A stretch of 64,000 nt of DNA from Zygnema cylindricum (lineage: Eukaryota > Streptophyta > Zygnematophyceae > Zygnematales > Zygnemataceae): the NCBI GenBank assembly GCA_037447655.1, contig JBBHKE010001515.1:1-64000 (forward strand). The letters run 5' to 3'. The number at the start of each line of letters is the position of its first letter. Positions within the stretch are counted from its first letter, which is position 1. Below the pieces are notes generated by a model. It was not told where the DNA came from, did not search any database, and saw only the letters and a list, made by a program, of their open reading frames with translations. Positions 34,228 to 46,220 of this stretch are shown in pieces. The translations under genes and the position numbers were made by a program.

Positions 34228-37200
34228 ATGGGAAATAAGAGACAAAGAGAAGCAAAAAAGAAGTTTCGAGAGGCAAATGGTTTAGTTTCTTTACCAAATC
34301 CCGGAAACCCCGGAGCTCCAAAAGACCACTTAGACAGTGATATGAAGGAAAGGAAGGAAAAGGAGGAAAAGAAGAGGAAAAGAGATGGTATTGGAGGAGA
34401 AAAGACAATAGAGGGGAGGGAGAGATACTCTGGAAACCCTAATTTTACAGAGAATGGTTTTCCAAAAAAGAAACATCCTTTAAGGGTTCCTGGAAATCGT
34501 CCAGGAGAATCTTGTTTTATTTGCAAAGGAGGAGGTCATCTCGCAAAGTTTTGCCCTAAAAAGTCAGATGTTGACAGAAAAAAGGCAAGCAAAAATAAAG
34601 AGTTTAGCTATAGTTATTATCATTATTTATATACTTATTATCCTCTTTTATATGCTTACAAATCATGAACCGACGGAACAATGTTTTGGCGAAAACAAAG
34701 ACTTTCAGTTCACTGTCAAAAAGGATATACAATGTGTTGATTCTGACTTCTAAGAATATTGCATACACCTAGTCCCCCTTCGTATTCTAGCTTTTTTTAT
34801 GGTTTCTAGGGTTTTCTAGGACTTAAAATGTTTTTTTGAGTTTTTTAGATTTCTTTAGTTTTTATGGGTTTTTTGGGTTTTTCTGGATTTTTTAAGTGTA
34901 ATCCTTGTCAACTGAGGTTTGCCTGAAAACAGAAAACTTCAGATCTAGTTCTGATTTTGAGGTTTTTTATAGAGCCAAAGAGAAGCTTTTACTTCTCTTC
35001 TCTTTTGAAGATAAAAGGATCACTACACCATGTATCGTTATTAGCGTCAATGACACTATATTGGTTCCTCTGAATTTCACCCCTCAAACCTAAACTACTA
35101 TCAACGACGCTACTTGTTTTTTTTTTAACGGTAATTCCTTAACCGCTCAGAATCAGTCACGTCATTTGGAACTGAATTATAATTAATAACACTAATTTGA
35201 ACTCTACGTCAATAATGTGTAATAACGATTCGCAGTCTAACTAACTGATTACAAGGGAAGAGGAATGGGAACAGATGTGTCTTCTTTGTCGCCGATTGGG
35301 TCACACCTTTAAAAGTTGCCCGGAAAATCCGGAATCTTCTGAAAGGGAAGTAAAAATTTGTTATAACTGTGGAAGCAACGACCATCGATTAGCTGATTGC
35401 TCAAAACCCAAAACAGAAGGTGAGTTAACTGATCTATAATTTAGCTATAGTTTTGATCAGAATGGGCTATTTTTTTTGCATTATTCAAACTCGTCTTTCT
35501 TCAGGTGAAGTGTTACCACTCCATGTGTTTCTATTCATGGCATTTCTCATACTTTCAAGTTTGCAATATTTTTCTTTACCGAAATGTTATCAGCATACCA
35601 ATCATTGACACTACGTCGTCATGGAAATTAAAGGGAACGCTAATTTTGTCGTACATCTAGATTCAAAATCCTAATAATAATGTAAATAACATTAATAAAG
35701 GGAGCGGACAGCATTTTTTCATGAGCGTTATTGATTCTAATTTTGCATAATATCAATAGTTTTCTTAACTTTAATAGCAATGAACAGTGTATTTCCGAGG
35801 AACATGAGATGGTTTCTATTCTTTTTATCTCAAGGTCTCTTTTCTGGAGCTGAGTGCATTTGCATCTTACAATTATGTTTTTGAAAACTCTCACCTTTCA
35901 CTTTTCACTTTCCCAGTTTCACTCCTTTGTTGTTTAGTTATGTGGAGATTATTTGTGTTTTGTTTTCAACCAGGTACACCACATGCAACTTGTTTCGTTT
36001 GTGGAGAAAAAGGGCATCTTAGTCGAGAATGCCCTTCCAATGCTAATGGTGTATATCCTAAAGTGAGTATGCGTAGGTTTCCTGTTCTGTTGCATATGTT
36101 TCCGTTGTTTTTACATAAATTTCTGTTATTCTTGTATAGTTTTCCGCTATTTTTTCTATTTTTGTTTTTGTTGCATAGATTTCTGTTATTGGTGAGTAGA
36201 TTTCCATTCTTGTTGCATAGGTTTCCGTTAATGTTGGTAAATTTCTGTTATTGTTGCGAATGTTTCCGATAATTTTTGATAGATTTTTTGTTATTGTCTA
36301 TGGTCAAGCCACAGTTTGCTTTGCAACTTGTGAAACATATGGGTCAACAATCGCAACAAATTTGTATGTCTTTTGTAGACTTCAGTAGGAAAAAGGTGTT
36401 TTATGTGAGAAGATCATAAAAAAGAAGTTTAAATTCCTTGAACTTCACGGGGGAGGGGGAGAGGGAGAGGGGGAGATGTGGCGTCGTTCCGCTAACAATT
36501 TTTTTTTTGTCAAATGTTGCTTATTATGACAATATCCATGGCCTCTACGATCGGCTCTGCTTTTTTTTCCTTTCAGAGGTAGATATATTTGTAATGTGAA
36601 TCTGTTTTTTCCCCTTTTTTTCAGGGTGGTTCTTGCAAAGTATGTGGAAAAGTGACTCATTTAGCAAAGGATTGTCCTGACAAAGGAAAAGAAGGAATCA
36701 AAATCACCAACGACAAAAACCCAAATCGACTTGGGAGAATTTGTGAGTGACTGTTCACCTTCTTCCCTTCCTCCTTCTTCCCTTCTTCTTTCTTCTTTCC
36801 TCCTTCTCCCTCCATTTTTTTTGCTTCTTCCTTCGTCCTTCTTCCTTCTTCTCCTTTTTTTCCTTCTTCTTCTTTCCTTCGTCTACTTTCTTTCTTCTTC
36901 CTCGTTCTTCCTTCGTCCTCCTTCCTTTTTCTTTGTTGTAAACAATGCAGATGTCTCAGCTTTTTACTTCACTATTTTTCCATTGGTGTGGGGAATTGTG
37001 GATATGATGGATAATATGGTTAACATATTTATTACGGATAATATGGATAATACGGTTAATATGGATAATATGATAGTATGGCTGAGATTTTGTTGTCATA
37101 ATTTATTTATCGACCACTGAGACCTATTGCTCCTTTTTTCCTGCCAACCTTGTATCAACATGCTCAGTCGACTCCCTCTCCCTCTCCCTCTCCCTCTCCC

Positions 37201-37650
37201 TCTCCCTCACCCTTACCCCCTTCCTCTCCCTCTCCCCCTCCCACTCCCTCTACCTCTCCCTCTTCCTCTCTCCACCCTAAAAAACCTTAGAAAACTCATT
37301 TTATTGACATTACAAGTTTATTTTGATTGGTTTTTTTGGAAACGAAAGCGACGGGAGCGACTCCCGGTTCGGATCCAGGAATGGGTGGAAAGAGAATTGT
37401 GTTTCAAAGTGGAGACGATCTCGACGACGATTTTGGAGACATCCCATTGGATGGCGTAAACCACGACGGAACTGAAGGTATAGAAATGGGGGAAGATGAT
37501 GTCATAGAAGACGATGTCGTAGAAGATGATGTTGTAGGTAACGGAAATGTGAAAAATGGAAAAGGAGATCCTAGTAAAAAGAAGAAAATAAATGGAAAAG
37601 GGACCTCAAATGTGACGGGGATGAAGCATCCCAAAGTAATAAAATTTTGA
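34228..37650 (+). CDS. ZCCHC9-like protein with five zinc knuckles
   Basis: Exons 34228 to about 34601, 35256-35419, 35974-36062, 36625-36742 and 37349-37650 join in phase (348 residues). The exon 1/2 border is uncertain: a GC donor at 34585 with an acceptor at 35275 also keeps phase (336 residues). The N-terminus is basic (MGNKRQREAKKKFREA). Five CX2CX4HX4C knuckles follow: CFICKGGGHLAKFC, CLLCRRLGHTFKSC, CYNCGSNDHRLADC, CFVCGEKGHLSREC and CKVCGKVTHLAKDC. The last four follow animal ZCCHC9 in spacing and sequence, and the protein ends PKVIKF like the ZCCHC9 tail. ZCCHC9 is a nucleolar RNA-binding protein linked to ribosome biogenesis. The first knuckle and an acidic stretch (DDVIEDDVVEDDVV) look like additions. 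Confidence 0.88.
35024..35236. mobile_element. Degenerate family-M MITE in an intron
   Basis: Starts TACACCATGTATCGTTATTA and ends near GTAATAACGATTCGCAG, resembling the family-M termini. It sits at the end of the first intron of the ZCCHC9-like gene, with its right end only about 20 bases before exon 2. Boundaries are approximate. Confidence 0.5.
36755..36930 (+). repeat. CTTCTTC pyrimidine tract
   Basis: T/C-rich irregular repeat (CCTTCTTCC words) directly after exon 4 of the zinc-knuckle gene. Low-complexity intron DNA. Confidence 0.85.
37150..37276 (+). repeat. CTCCCT hexamer microsatellite
   Basis: Repeated CTCCCT units in the last intron of the zinc-knuckle gene, the same word found in the rhodanese and dehydrogenase genes. 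Confidence 0.9.
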
Positions 37651-38020
37651 GCCGTTAAGCCGTTTAGTGGTTGGGCTTTCGTGCTTTTCATTGGTGGTTT
37701 TAATGCTTTTTATGGGTTGATTTCAAAAAGAAAATCTTCAATGTTTTTCCTTTGTATGGAATCCAGGGGAACTTGGTTTTGAATGGACCCAATATAATTG
37801 TCAAATATGTAAAAAGTTATTTACGTGTGACGTCGTTTTAAGTTCAGCAATTATAAAACAAAAATAATAATAAAACTGGACCTTTTGGGATGTGTATATT
37901 TGTAAAATTATCAAAACCACTTGTTGTTTAATTCTTTTCAGAAATTTTAGAAAATGCTCAATGTAAAAAACCATGTGTTGTAAATCTGTTTCTTTCGACG
38001 CATGCAAGAAAATTTTAAAG
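37651..38020. other. 3' flank of the zinc-knuckle gene
   Basis: AT-rich, non-coding. No clear terminator or gene. Confidence 0.4.
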
Positions 38021-38443
38021 TACATCATGGATCGCTAATAGCATTAAGAAATACTAAAAACGAGGATTGTTGTAGAGTTTATAATTCTATTCGGTCCAAA
38101 AAACGTGGACAAAGTGTGAAAAGCAAAAAGAATTGGTGTTAATAAAAAAACAATTAATATTAATAACGGTGCTTTATGTTAGAGGGCAAAAAAACCTGAT
38201 GAAAGTAAAGTACATCATTTACTGCTACCATTTACTGCTACCAGTATTAATGTTTTTTTCGCCACTTAAAACATCCTTTCTCCATGCACACTTGCTGGAT
38301 TTTGGACTGGAGATTGGCAATCGTAAGGTGAGAACTCACCTTTCAATCGGAACCACCTATATTAGCAATCTGACAAGTGTGCAAGGGAAAAGATGTTTTA
38401 AATGGTGAAGAAACATGAACACTAAATGGCGATACACGGTGTA
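38021..38443. mobile_element. Family-M MITE, copy near 38 kb
   Basis: Begins TACATCATGGATCGCTAATA and ends GGCGATACACGGTGTA. A second internal TACATCATTT at 38211 leaves the left boundary ambiguous. Interior AT-rich, non-coding. Confidence 0.5.
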
Positions 38444-38459
38444 GTTTACATTAGATGTC

Positions 38460-40240
38460 TAAGGGTACTTTGATAAAGTATTTTGGACTGTAGTAAGATT
38501 CTTCGTACTACTTTGAAGAGCGCCCCAGTGTGCGAAAATGAAATCGGAACTTTGACATGTGACGGTTGTAGACGTGGTACAATTTTGTGAGGGATGAAGA
38601 CAACTATGAAACTTTCGACAATCGGTGACGCCAACAAAAACAGCGAAAGTTGTAGACGTTTAGATTTTGTTAATTTTGTGACATTGTAAATGTTTAGGGT
38701 TTCGTGACATTGTGACGCCATGCGCATTTGTGACAACGTCGACGTCACGAATTCAAGAACTTTCCGCCATGGCTATCCGATTTCGTCTTTTTGACTTTTC
38801 TCACTCGTCTTGGCGTAAAATATTAGTGTTGGGTATCAGGTAAATTCATATCGCGATAATTTCGATATTCGATATATCAAATATCGATTGAGCAGACTCC
38901 TCGATATATCGTACCGAGACCAACGTAAATTATCGCGATATATATCGCGATATATAGTATTTTTTAAATTTAATATTTTTATTTTTTAATATAATATGTT
39001 ATTTTAGCGAAAAAAAACAAATTGTCTGATACGCCACTTAGGACGTGATTTTCGTTCCGTGACTTAAAGGTAGACGCCGCAAAATGTAGCCGACACAAAA
39101 GTACAAATTCTCTAATTCATATAACTTATTTGGGGTATGGTTACATGAGGAGGTCTCTGTAATAGTATGGACAGCAAAATTTCTACATCGCGTATCTTCT
39201 GTAAACAAGTTTTTGCATACGTGTTTTGATTTGAGTGGTTCCATGTAAGTTGACGATCAAATCTCTAAAATGGTCAAAGAATTGAGAACCGACCATTTTC
39301 GTATGGAAATCCTTACTTGCGTATTATGTACGTGTACTTGCGTATTATGTAAGTGTACTGCGTCAATGTACCTCAGAGATCTCCTTCACTCTGTTGACTT
39401 TCAGGAAAACCCGTATTTCTTTTCGGCAAAGATTTTACGGTCACCGTGTCCGAAGGCACGTGACTTTGGAGAACTGTGAAAATTTTCATTTTTTTTTTAA
39501 TTGCTTCGATGTATCGACGATATATTGGCGATATATTGCGATATTTTGATTTTCGATATATCGAAGCGATATATCGATTATCGGGTACCTTAAATTCGAT
39601 ATATATCGAATATCGGCAAATGGTCCTTGATACCCAACACAATAAAATATACATAAAGGTAGTCAAAAGAATTATTTTTCAAATATCTTTCATTTCATAC
39701 CAGTATTGTCGTGTCTCATTCTAAAAAGTGAGAGATAGAAGCGATAGTGTGAGAAGAAGAGGGGAAAGGCAATGACGGGGCAAAATTCTGCAAAGGACCC
39801 ATGAATGAAAGTGGAGGTCCGAGATCCCTACAGATTTTTTTTCCGTACATGCTCGTCTTTTCCGTACATGCACGTGACGGGCAGGGAGAAAATTAGCGAG
39901 TGCTCTCCCTCGTCCTAAAATTTTCCCACTCGTGTGGCGCGTGTGTGGACCATTTTTCATTCGTTTTTTGGACGGTACTTTCCCTGAAATCCAGTTGCGA
40001 GGCGATTTCTGATGAAGTTTTTTTGACGGGCTGGATTCTCTTGCCCGGGGGTCGAAAAAGGAAAACGCCAAAATGCGTTCACATGACGACAAACATGAAG
40101 TACATTCAAAGTATCGACGACGTTTGCTGTACTTTTAAAGAATTGATTTTTTTGTACGGCTAGAATTTTTCTCGTACGGAACTCTTGGGTGAAAACGACA
40201 GAAAGAAGTCGATACTTTAATACATGGGGACATGCCCTAA
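38460..40240. mobile_element. TIR element family T1, copy D, interrupted by an F element
   Basis: The left part (GGGTACTTTG, TGACGGTTGTAGACG, TTTCCGCCATGG) and the right part (GACGACAAACATGAAGTACA, GAAAACGACAGAAAGAAG, CATGGGGACATGCCCTAA) match T1 copies. The palindromic F element at 38827-39639 splits it. The right end touches copy B. Confidence 0.6.
38827..39639. mobile_element. F element 1, palindromic ATCGATAT-rich
   Basis: Termini TGTTGGGTATC and GATACCCAACA are exact inverted repeats. Subterminal arms rich in TCGATATATCG extend the palindrome on both sides. The interior is unique and non-coding. Shares termini with copies at 51416 and 52602. Confidence 0.8.
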
Positions 40241-40242
40241 GG

Positions 40243-40933
40243 CCGTGTCCCCATGTAATTGTAACTTAGCGCACTTACTTTGTATTGAAGCGAAGATTCT
40301 CCGTACAAGGTTTTCAAGTGTCCCAATGCGTAAAAATGAAATCGTTACTTAACTGTGACGATTGTATATGCCTACAATGTCCGCGTCTACAATTTGTGTT
40401 GTTGCACTGTATTTTTTGTAACTGTTTGTGATGTCCCATGTCTCTTTGGGGGACACTGTAGACGTACAACTTTCAGCACTGTGCCGTTAATGGTCGGAAA
40501 AGATGCTTTTGTCTTTGCGTCTCTCGTCCGATCGCCGGGAAATGGCATCGGAATCTTGAGACCTTTGCAAAAAAAAACCGTTTTGGACGCAACCGGACAA
40601 AAAAACACAAATCGTGTACTTTTCCTCATCGTTTGAAATCGTCTGAAAATTTTGAAAATATTTGACACGTGCAAAGTTGTTTGTCCTATTTGTCGTGCGT
40701 GATACTTTGATTTAAAACACATCTCCAATGTGTTTTAAAGCAAAGTTTGAAGATGACGTGGCATGACGTGGCCGTTGGTTGAAAAACACAAAACGACATG
40801 TAATATTTTCTAAGTTTGACGCAAATTGCACTATCATTTTTTTCACTTTCTTGTTGTAATTTAATCAATACGGTGCTAAATGTTTGAGGAAAACGACAGA
40901 AAAAAATCATTACTATGGCATATGGGGACACGG
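40243..40933. mobile_element. TIR element family T1, copy B
   Basis: Termini CCGTGTCCCCAT (40243-40254) and ATGGGGACACGG (40922-40933) are perfect 12-base inverted repeats. Interior blocks match copies A and C, including TTTGTGTTG, CAGCACTGTGCC and GATGACGTGGCATGACGTGG. Non-coding. Confidence 0.8.
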
Positions 40934-42436
40934 TGCAAAGTATAGTTTAGTATGAACATTGATATTTCGCTAAAATATGAATACAAAAACAAGGATTCAA
41001 ATGCCAAATTACCCAAGGCTAGCAATGACTAACAATCTTGAGTCAATTTCCGCTTCTTTTTTGTTTTTTTTTTTTTCTTTTGTAACATGACAGAAAAGTG
41101 AAACATAAAACACCATTCTAGAGAGCAGAAAATCTAATTGAAGCATTTTTTCGTTTTTTTGCAATTATCTCGACACTTGTGAGAAGAGAAGGCATTTCAC
41201 CTGCTTTATGATGAAAGAATCCTCTAAATTAAAGAAGCAATGAAGATAACTTTTCGACAAAAATCACTCGAAACGCAAGTAACAAAACAAACACAGCAAA
41301 AAAACTTCAAAAATACACCATAAAATACCCTAAAAAAAATCTCATTTATTTATTTTATCTTGTTGACGTCAGAAAACTTTAAAGGCAATAGAGGTCGAGG
41401 TTCAACAACAACTAAAACAAAATCTAACAATCAAAGTAAAAAAAGAAAATGACAAGGAATTGAAAACCGAAATCAAATCACTTGTAAAAACACACTAAAA
41501 AAGGTACAGATGTTGTCAACTTTTGAAAGAACTTTAACCATTTTACAAGAACCAGGGTCAACTTTGCTTATGGTCCTATTAAGGCTCTATTTATGATTTT
41601 GAAAGGTTGTAAACCTTTTTTTTTCTCTCTCTTTTTCTTCAGTAAATCCAAACCCAAATTAACTTGCACAGTTTGGATCGAATGTAAAAAAAAGAAAAAA
41701 ACATAGAAAAATTGTGGACTATTTATTCCACTCTACTTTGTGCTTTTGAGTGCAAAAAGGTTCCCGATAATCGTATTGAACAACGATAACTTCCAAATAG
41801 AGTGGAAACATATGTGACTAAAATACTATCCATTGTATAAAAATAAACAGCTAAAATATTTCCAGTTTGTAAAATTATACAACTAAAGTCGTGTCGTTTG
41901 GAATACAAGTGTGTACAAAAAAAAAATGTAAGAATGTCTTTGCAAAACTGTTTGTTCGAAAAACAGAGGTTTATGGGGAGGTTTATCTATAAACTGGCAT
42001 TTAAAATCTAAAAATGGAATCATTAAAAAAAGGAAAAAAAAGGTCTAACTCCATAACCAAATTTTATAACTTGGCGGAAAAAACCGGAAAAACAAATGAA
42101 CAAAAAGAAAAGAAAACGCCTAACTGACGAATCATTTTTTTTTTTCAAACAAAGTGTTCCCATTTTGGACTGTTGCGTCATTGACTACATATTCTTTTGG
42201 AGCTTCTTTTTTTTTTTACATAGTTTCTTGGCGCTTCTTTTTTTTTGTTTATTTTTAACGACAACAAGAGTCACCGCCTACTAATCATTTCTGAGGTTTC
42301 TCCTTTTAAACAACGAAGACTCGACTCTTAGTACAACATCATTTTTTTGATTTTTATGGTTTTTTACAATTATTTACGGTTTTTTTGAGTTTTTTTGAAG
42401 GTCTTTTCCAAAACGATAAACAAAATCCGTTCGATT
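40934..42436. other. Intergenic spacer, no gene seen
   Basis: AT-rich sequence with A/T runs and short low-complexity frames only. It lies downstream of the MRS2 gene (minus strand), so its right edge should hold the 3' untranslated region and polyadenylation site. Confidence 0.45.
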
Positions 42437-45400
42437 TCAAAGACCGAGCATATGTGCCCATCTCAGATAAAGACGAAACCCGACATATAGACAAACGGCA
42501 ATTACCGTTACAATTGATAGATAAATCGCAAACGGTTTCCCGGTATTGTTATCTACCCAAGGATTTGGGAAATTCATTCCATAAGCCCCGATAAACATGA
42601 GAGATGCCGTAAAAGTACAATTTGCCGAGTTTAAATGTAAACGGAACTGAATTAGTTGGTTTCGACGGCGATCGAGTTCAATGTTCACGTAGTCTTCGGT
42701 GTCGTCAATATCCTCTCGTAACTGGAAAAGGAGAGAGGGAAAGGAGGAGAGGAGGGAGAAAAGGAGAGGAGCGAGAGAAGGAGAGGAGGGAAGGAGATAA
42801 GGGAGAGAAAGGACAAAGGGAGAGGTGGAGGGGAGGGGAGGGGAGGAGCGAGAGGAGAAAAGGAAAAAAAGAAAAAAGGGGAAACAGGGCAAAAGGGGAA
42901 ACAGGAGAAAAGGAGAAGAAAAAGGAGAAAGAGGAAAGAAGAAAGTAGGTAAAACAGAGAAAGTAAGAAAGAGGAGAGAAGGAGAAAAGAAAAAAATGGA
43001 GGGAAGGAAAAAGAGGAGAATTCAAAAGGAGGTTTTAGATATCAGTAACAAATCTTGTTTACGACAAAAAGCAAAAAATTAAGAAACTTGAAAAATAAGA
43101 AATGCATCTGGCTGGTTGATCCATCAAACCCACACGAATTTTCAGCTTGCAGCTCCCTCTCCATCTCCCTCTCCCCCTCTCTTTCCATCTCCATCTCCCT
43201 CTCCCCCTCTCTTTCCATCTCCATCTCCCTCTCCCCCTCTCTTTCCCTCTCCCTCCCCCTCTCCGTCCCCCTCCCCCTCTCCGCCCCCCTCCCCCTCTCC
43301 GTCCCCCTCCCCCTTATTCGTTTCCACTAACAGTTTTAGTCACTGAACCACATTATTATTCGACCATTATTTCCCCCAAAAAGAACAATTTTGCTTCCTG
43401 CATTAAATAAAAAACCACTTTTTCTTACCGTATTCAACTTATTCAAAGTCCCGTCCACTTGCATAAAATAAGCTTCTAGTAACATCTCCAATTCCTGTAC
43501 AACCGAGCCGCCTCCTGGTTCACTCATATTAAGCTCCAAACTATTTTCTCGGTGTAACGGTTTTCCCAAAACTCCATAATTAGAACTTGCTGCGGGAGAG
43601 TCAGGATGTTTCGAAGCCAAAATTCGATGTCGAGTCAAATACAAATCCCACATATCTTCATCGTCGTCTAGTAGTTGCTCTAATTCTTCACGAACCTGTT
43701 GAAAAAGAAAGGAACAAAAACAAGGAAAAAAGTATTAAAAGAATGAAGAAGAACACAGATTTCACGTGCCTTCATCATCGTCTTGTAGTAGCTCAGTTCA
43801 AAGTGAAGAATCAAAATTGAAATAAAAAGAATAAAAAGAATGAAAAGAGTAAAAAAAATAAAAAGGATGCAAATCCTACACATTTTCTTTATCATTTAGT
43901 AACTGCTCTAGCTCCTCACAAACCTGTTTAAAAGTAAAGAAAAAGTATAAATAGATGCAAAAGGACACAATATCTTCATCATCGTCTAGTAGTTGCTCTA
44001 ACGCTTCACGAACCCGTTAAAAAGGAAAGAATGGAAGAATGGATAAAAAAAATAAAAAAAAGGAAAGGATGAAAAGAACGAAGAGGATGTGAATCCCACA
44101 TATCTTGATCATCGTCTAGTAGTTATCTAAAAGTAAGAACTACACGACCAATACGGAAACGCTTTACTATAAAATTCAACAACTGCTGAAAGGTTCTAAA
44201 GCCCTCTTACCTTTTGAACTCGTGCCGTTAATCGAGTCATTCGACTCTTCACATCTCGTACTTCCTCGAGACTTTCTGTACTAACTCCTCTCCTAAGTTC
44301 CTCTAGAACAGGATAGGCATGTTGTACAAGAGTCTGAGTACAAGTGTCAAGATGATGAAGAATAGTTTCCAAAATAAGCTCCAAAACTCTAAACTCAAAA
44401 GGCAACATGTCCGGTTCCCCACTCCCTCCATTCCCTACCGGAGCTCTCTTCCCTTCCAACATCGTCATTCCACCAAGATCTTTCTGTTCTCCTTCTGCCC
44501 CTACTGACTGTTTTAGGTTTACGAGGGGACTCATAGAGGACGGCGTGGGTCCTCCGGAAAACGCCGAATAAAACCCGAAAAACTCGGGAACTGGACTTCC
44601 TGTAAGAGGAGAAGGAGAAACATTCGTAGGATTGACGTGATGCTTTAAAGTTCGTCTCAATTTGTTGACAAAAGGGGCTACATTCTCATTGGTCGGGTCG
44701 AGAACCAAAACCTCCTCGGCGGTCACAATTGCTTTGATGTGCTCCAAATTTACGAGCATGGCGCCTTCTCGGGCTGCGAGACACTTCCAAAAAACCTCCC
44801 AACCGAAGAGATGAGACAAAATAATATCATATCGAGGAGACAATAATATCATATGGAGGAGAAAATAATATCATACAGAGGAGGAGACATAATATATAAT
44901 ACGGAGGAAGAGACATGATCATATCATATGGAGGAGACATAACAATATCATATGGTTTGATCATGTTAAACTTGGCCCCTACTACAGTTAATGTGGATCA
45001 AACCTGTAGTAAATGGTTTATTTATGTCATTAAATGGGTCCATTTGGTTCTAAACATGTGTTCTACGGATTTAATATCAGAAGCAGGAAAAAGGGAGTAA
45101 GACACAGAAACAGTCTAGTTTTAGGTTTAACTGAACTGCATCACAGAAACAAAAACCCTCAAAAAAAACCCTAAGACCATAAAAAAAACCCTAAGAAACC
45201 TTTGAATATCCTGAAAAATCCAAAAAAAATATAGAAAACCCTAAATACCGTAAAAAACCCTAAAAAACTAAAAAAAACTTTAAAAAACACCGTACGGCAT
45301 CATTTTCACCTAGAATTGCCGCAGAAGCCGAAAAGAGAGTCCCGAGAACCCTCAAGTCTCTGGCAGGTACAGCCGTACGTCTCATAATGTCACGCTTCTC

Positions 45401-45571
45401 GAGCTCAGAAACCTCAAATCCGCCATGAATATCCGCCACGAGCCACACTCTCCCTCCTGCCTTTTTCTTTTTTGTCTTTTTCTGATAAAAGGCAGGATCC
45501 AAAGGGCCGCCAGGGAGAGCCATGGCCTCTCCTACAAGCTCCAAGCTTTGAGAAGACGCCGTTGGTTCCAT
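42437..45571 (-). CDS. MRS2-type magnesium transporter (CorA superfamily)
   Basis: Four minus-strand exons join in phase to 458 residues: 45571-45310, 44773-44211, 43695-43429 and 42721-42437. Family landmarks in order are ARDLRVLGTLFSASAAIL, MLVNLEHIKAIVTAEEVLVL, LPFEFRVLELILETIL, the helix VREELEQLLDDDEDMWDLYL, and a C-terminal pair of membrane segments with GMN between them (YGMNFPNPW, GMN about 411-413; second segment AIYLSIVTVIAVCLYVGFRL). GMN is the signature of the Mg2+ selectivity loop. Plant MRS2/MGT proteins act in plasma, plastid, mitochondrial or vacuolar membranes; I cannot tell which here. An insert of about 70 residues (PLTGSPVPEFFGFYSAF onward) separates the N-terminal parts. 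The protein ends soon after the second membrane segment. Confidence 0.92.
42722..43020 (+). repeat. Purine-rich tract in MRS2 intron 3
   Basis: Irregular GAGAGGGAAAGGAGG sequence, almost free of pyrimidines, starting directly at the acceptor of the last MRS2 exon. On the coding strand it is a very long polypyrimidine tract. A CTCCCT/CCATCT tract (43152-43318) lies in the same intron. Confidence 0.9.
43640..44140 (-). repeat. MRS2 exon-3 5' edge repeated upstream in the intron
   Basis: The acceptor and first 50 or so bases of MRS2 exon 3 (VREELEQLLDDDEDMW) recur upstream on the coding strand. Plus-strand copies of the ATCTTCATCGTCGTCTAGTA type lie near 43652, 43771, 43879, 43970 and 44100, about 90-130 bases apart. 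The downstream-most unit (43695) is the one in phase with exon 4. Later copies carry indels and stops. Confidence 0.87.
44815..44957 (-). repeat. Short tandem repeat ATATCATATGGAGGAGAC
   Basis: About six degenerate copies of a 20-25 base unit at the start of MRS2 exon 2 on the intron side. On the coding strand it lies just upstream of the acceptor at 44774. Confidence 0.8.
45145..45290 (-). repeat. Degenerate AAACCCTAA (telobox) array in MRS2 intron 1
   Basis: Six or more AAACCCTAA-type words, oriented opposite to the TTTAGGG array at 21.7 kb and thus also TTTAGGG on the coding strand of its gene. It starts within 20 bases of the donor at 45309. Confidence 0.7.
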
Positions 45572-45720
45572 GGCTTGGTCGGAAAGTCCTGCCGTACAGA
45601 CCTCCGTTATTCCTTTCCCTCCCTCTCTCCTTCATAATATAATATAAGTCATGTATGTATCCTGGAGAATATCAAAAGTCATGACTCTCATAGGGTGTAT
45701 TGCATAGAAAAAATTTGAGG

Positions 45721-45941
45721 TACAGCTTGAATCGCTATTAGGGTTAATAATTTTTACGCCACTCAAAACATCTTTTCTGCGTACACACTTGTCCAATTTT
45801 CAATTTGAGAACGCCAATCGGAAGCTGGGAATCTTACCTTTCAATCGCAACCGTCAGATCTACAATCGGACAAGTGTGTACGGAGAAAAGATGTTTTAAG
45901 AGAGTGGGGGGGCGTTGGCACTAATAGCGATTCACGGTGTA
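45721..45941. mobile_element. Family-M MITE upstream of MRS2
   Basis: Left end TACAGCTTGAATCGCTATTA, right end (inverted) TACACCGTGAATCGCTATTA. It contains an inner inverted pair ACTTGTCCAATT and GGACAAGTGTGTACGG. It lies about 150 bases upstream of the MRS2 start codon. Confidence 0.75.
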
Positions 45942-46220
45942 ATGTTGAGCGCAAATCGTACATTTTTAGGGCAAACCGTACTTCAAAATTATCCACAAAA
46001 TGTACGGATTGTACAATTTATAACTTGTGACAGTGAAATTATTAGTGTAATTAATACTAGAGTATTATATCATAACGCAAATGTGAAGTATTTATTGCAA
46101 AAAACGCGATGGTAAAACCATCTGTGAACAAAAGAGGTAAAACTAATAAAACGTTTAGAGACTACACAAGAGTCACAAGAAAGTGACCTACGACTAAAAA
46201 ATGAAACCAAAGGGATAGGT

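Noticed and set aside
42622-43082. K/E/R-rich frames near 42.8-43.0 kb
   Set aside because: Purine tract in MRS2 intron 3; composition artefact.
45145-45290. True telomere
   Set aside because: The AAACCCTAA words are irregular, interrupted and embedded in an intron with genes on both sides.
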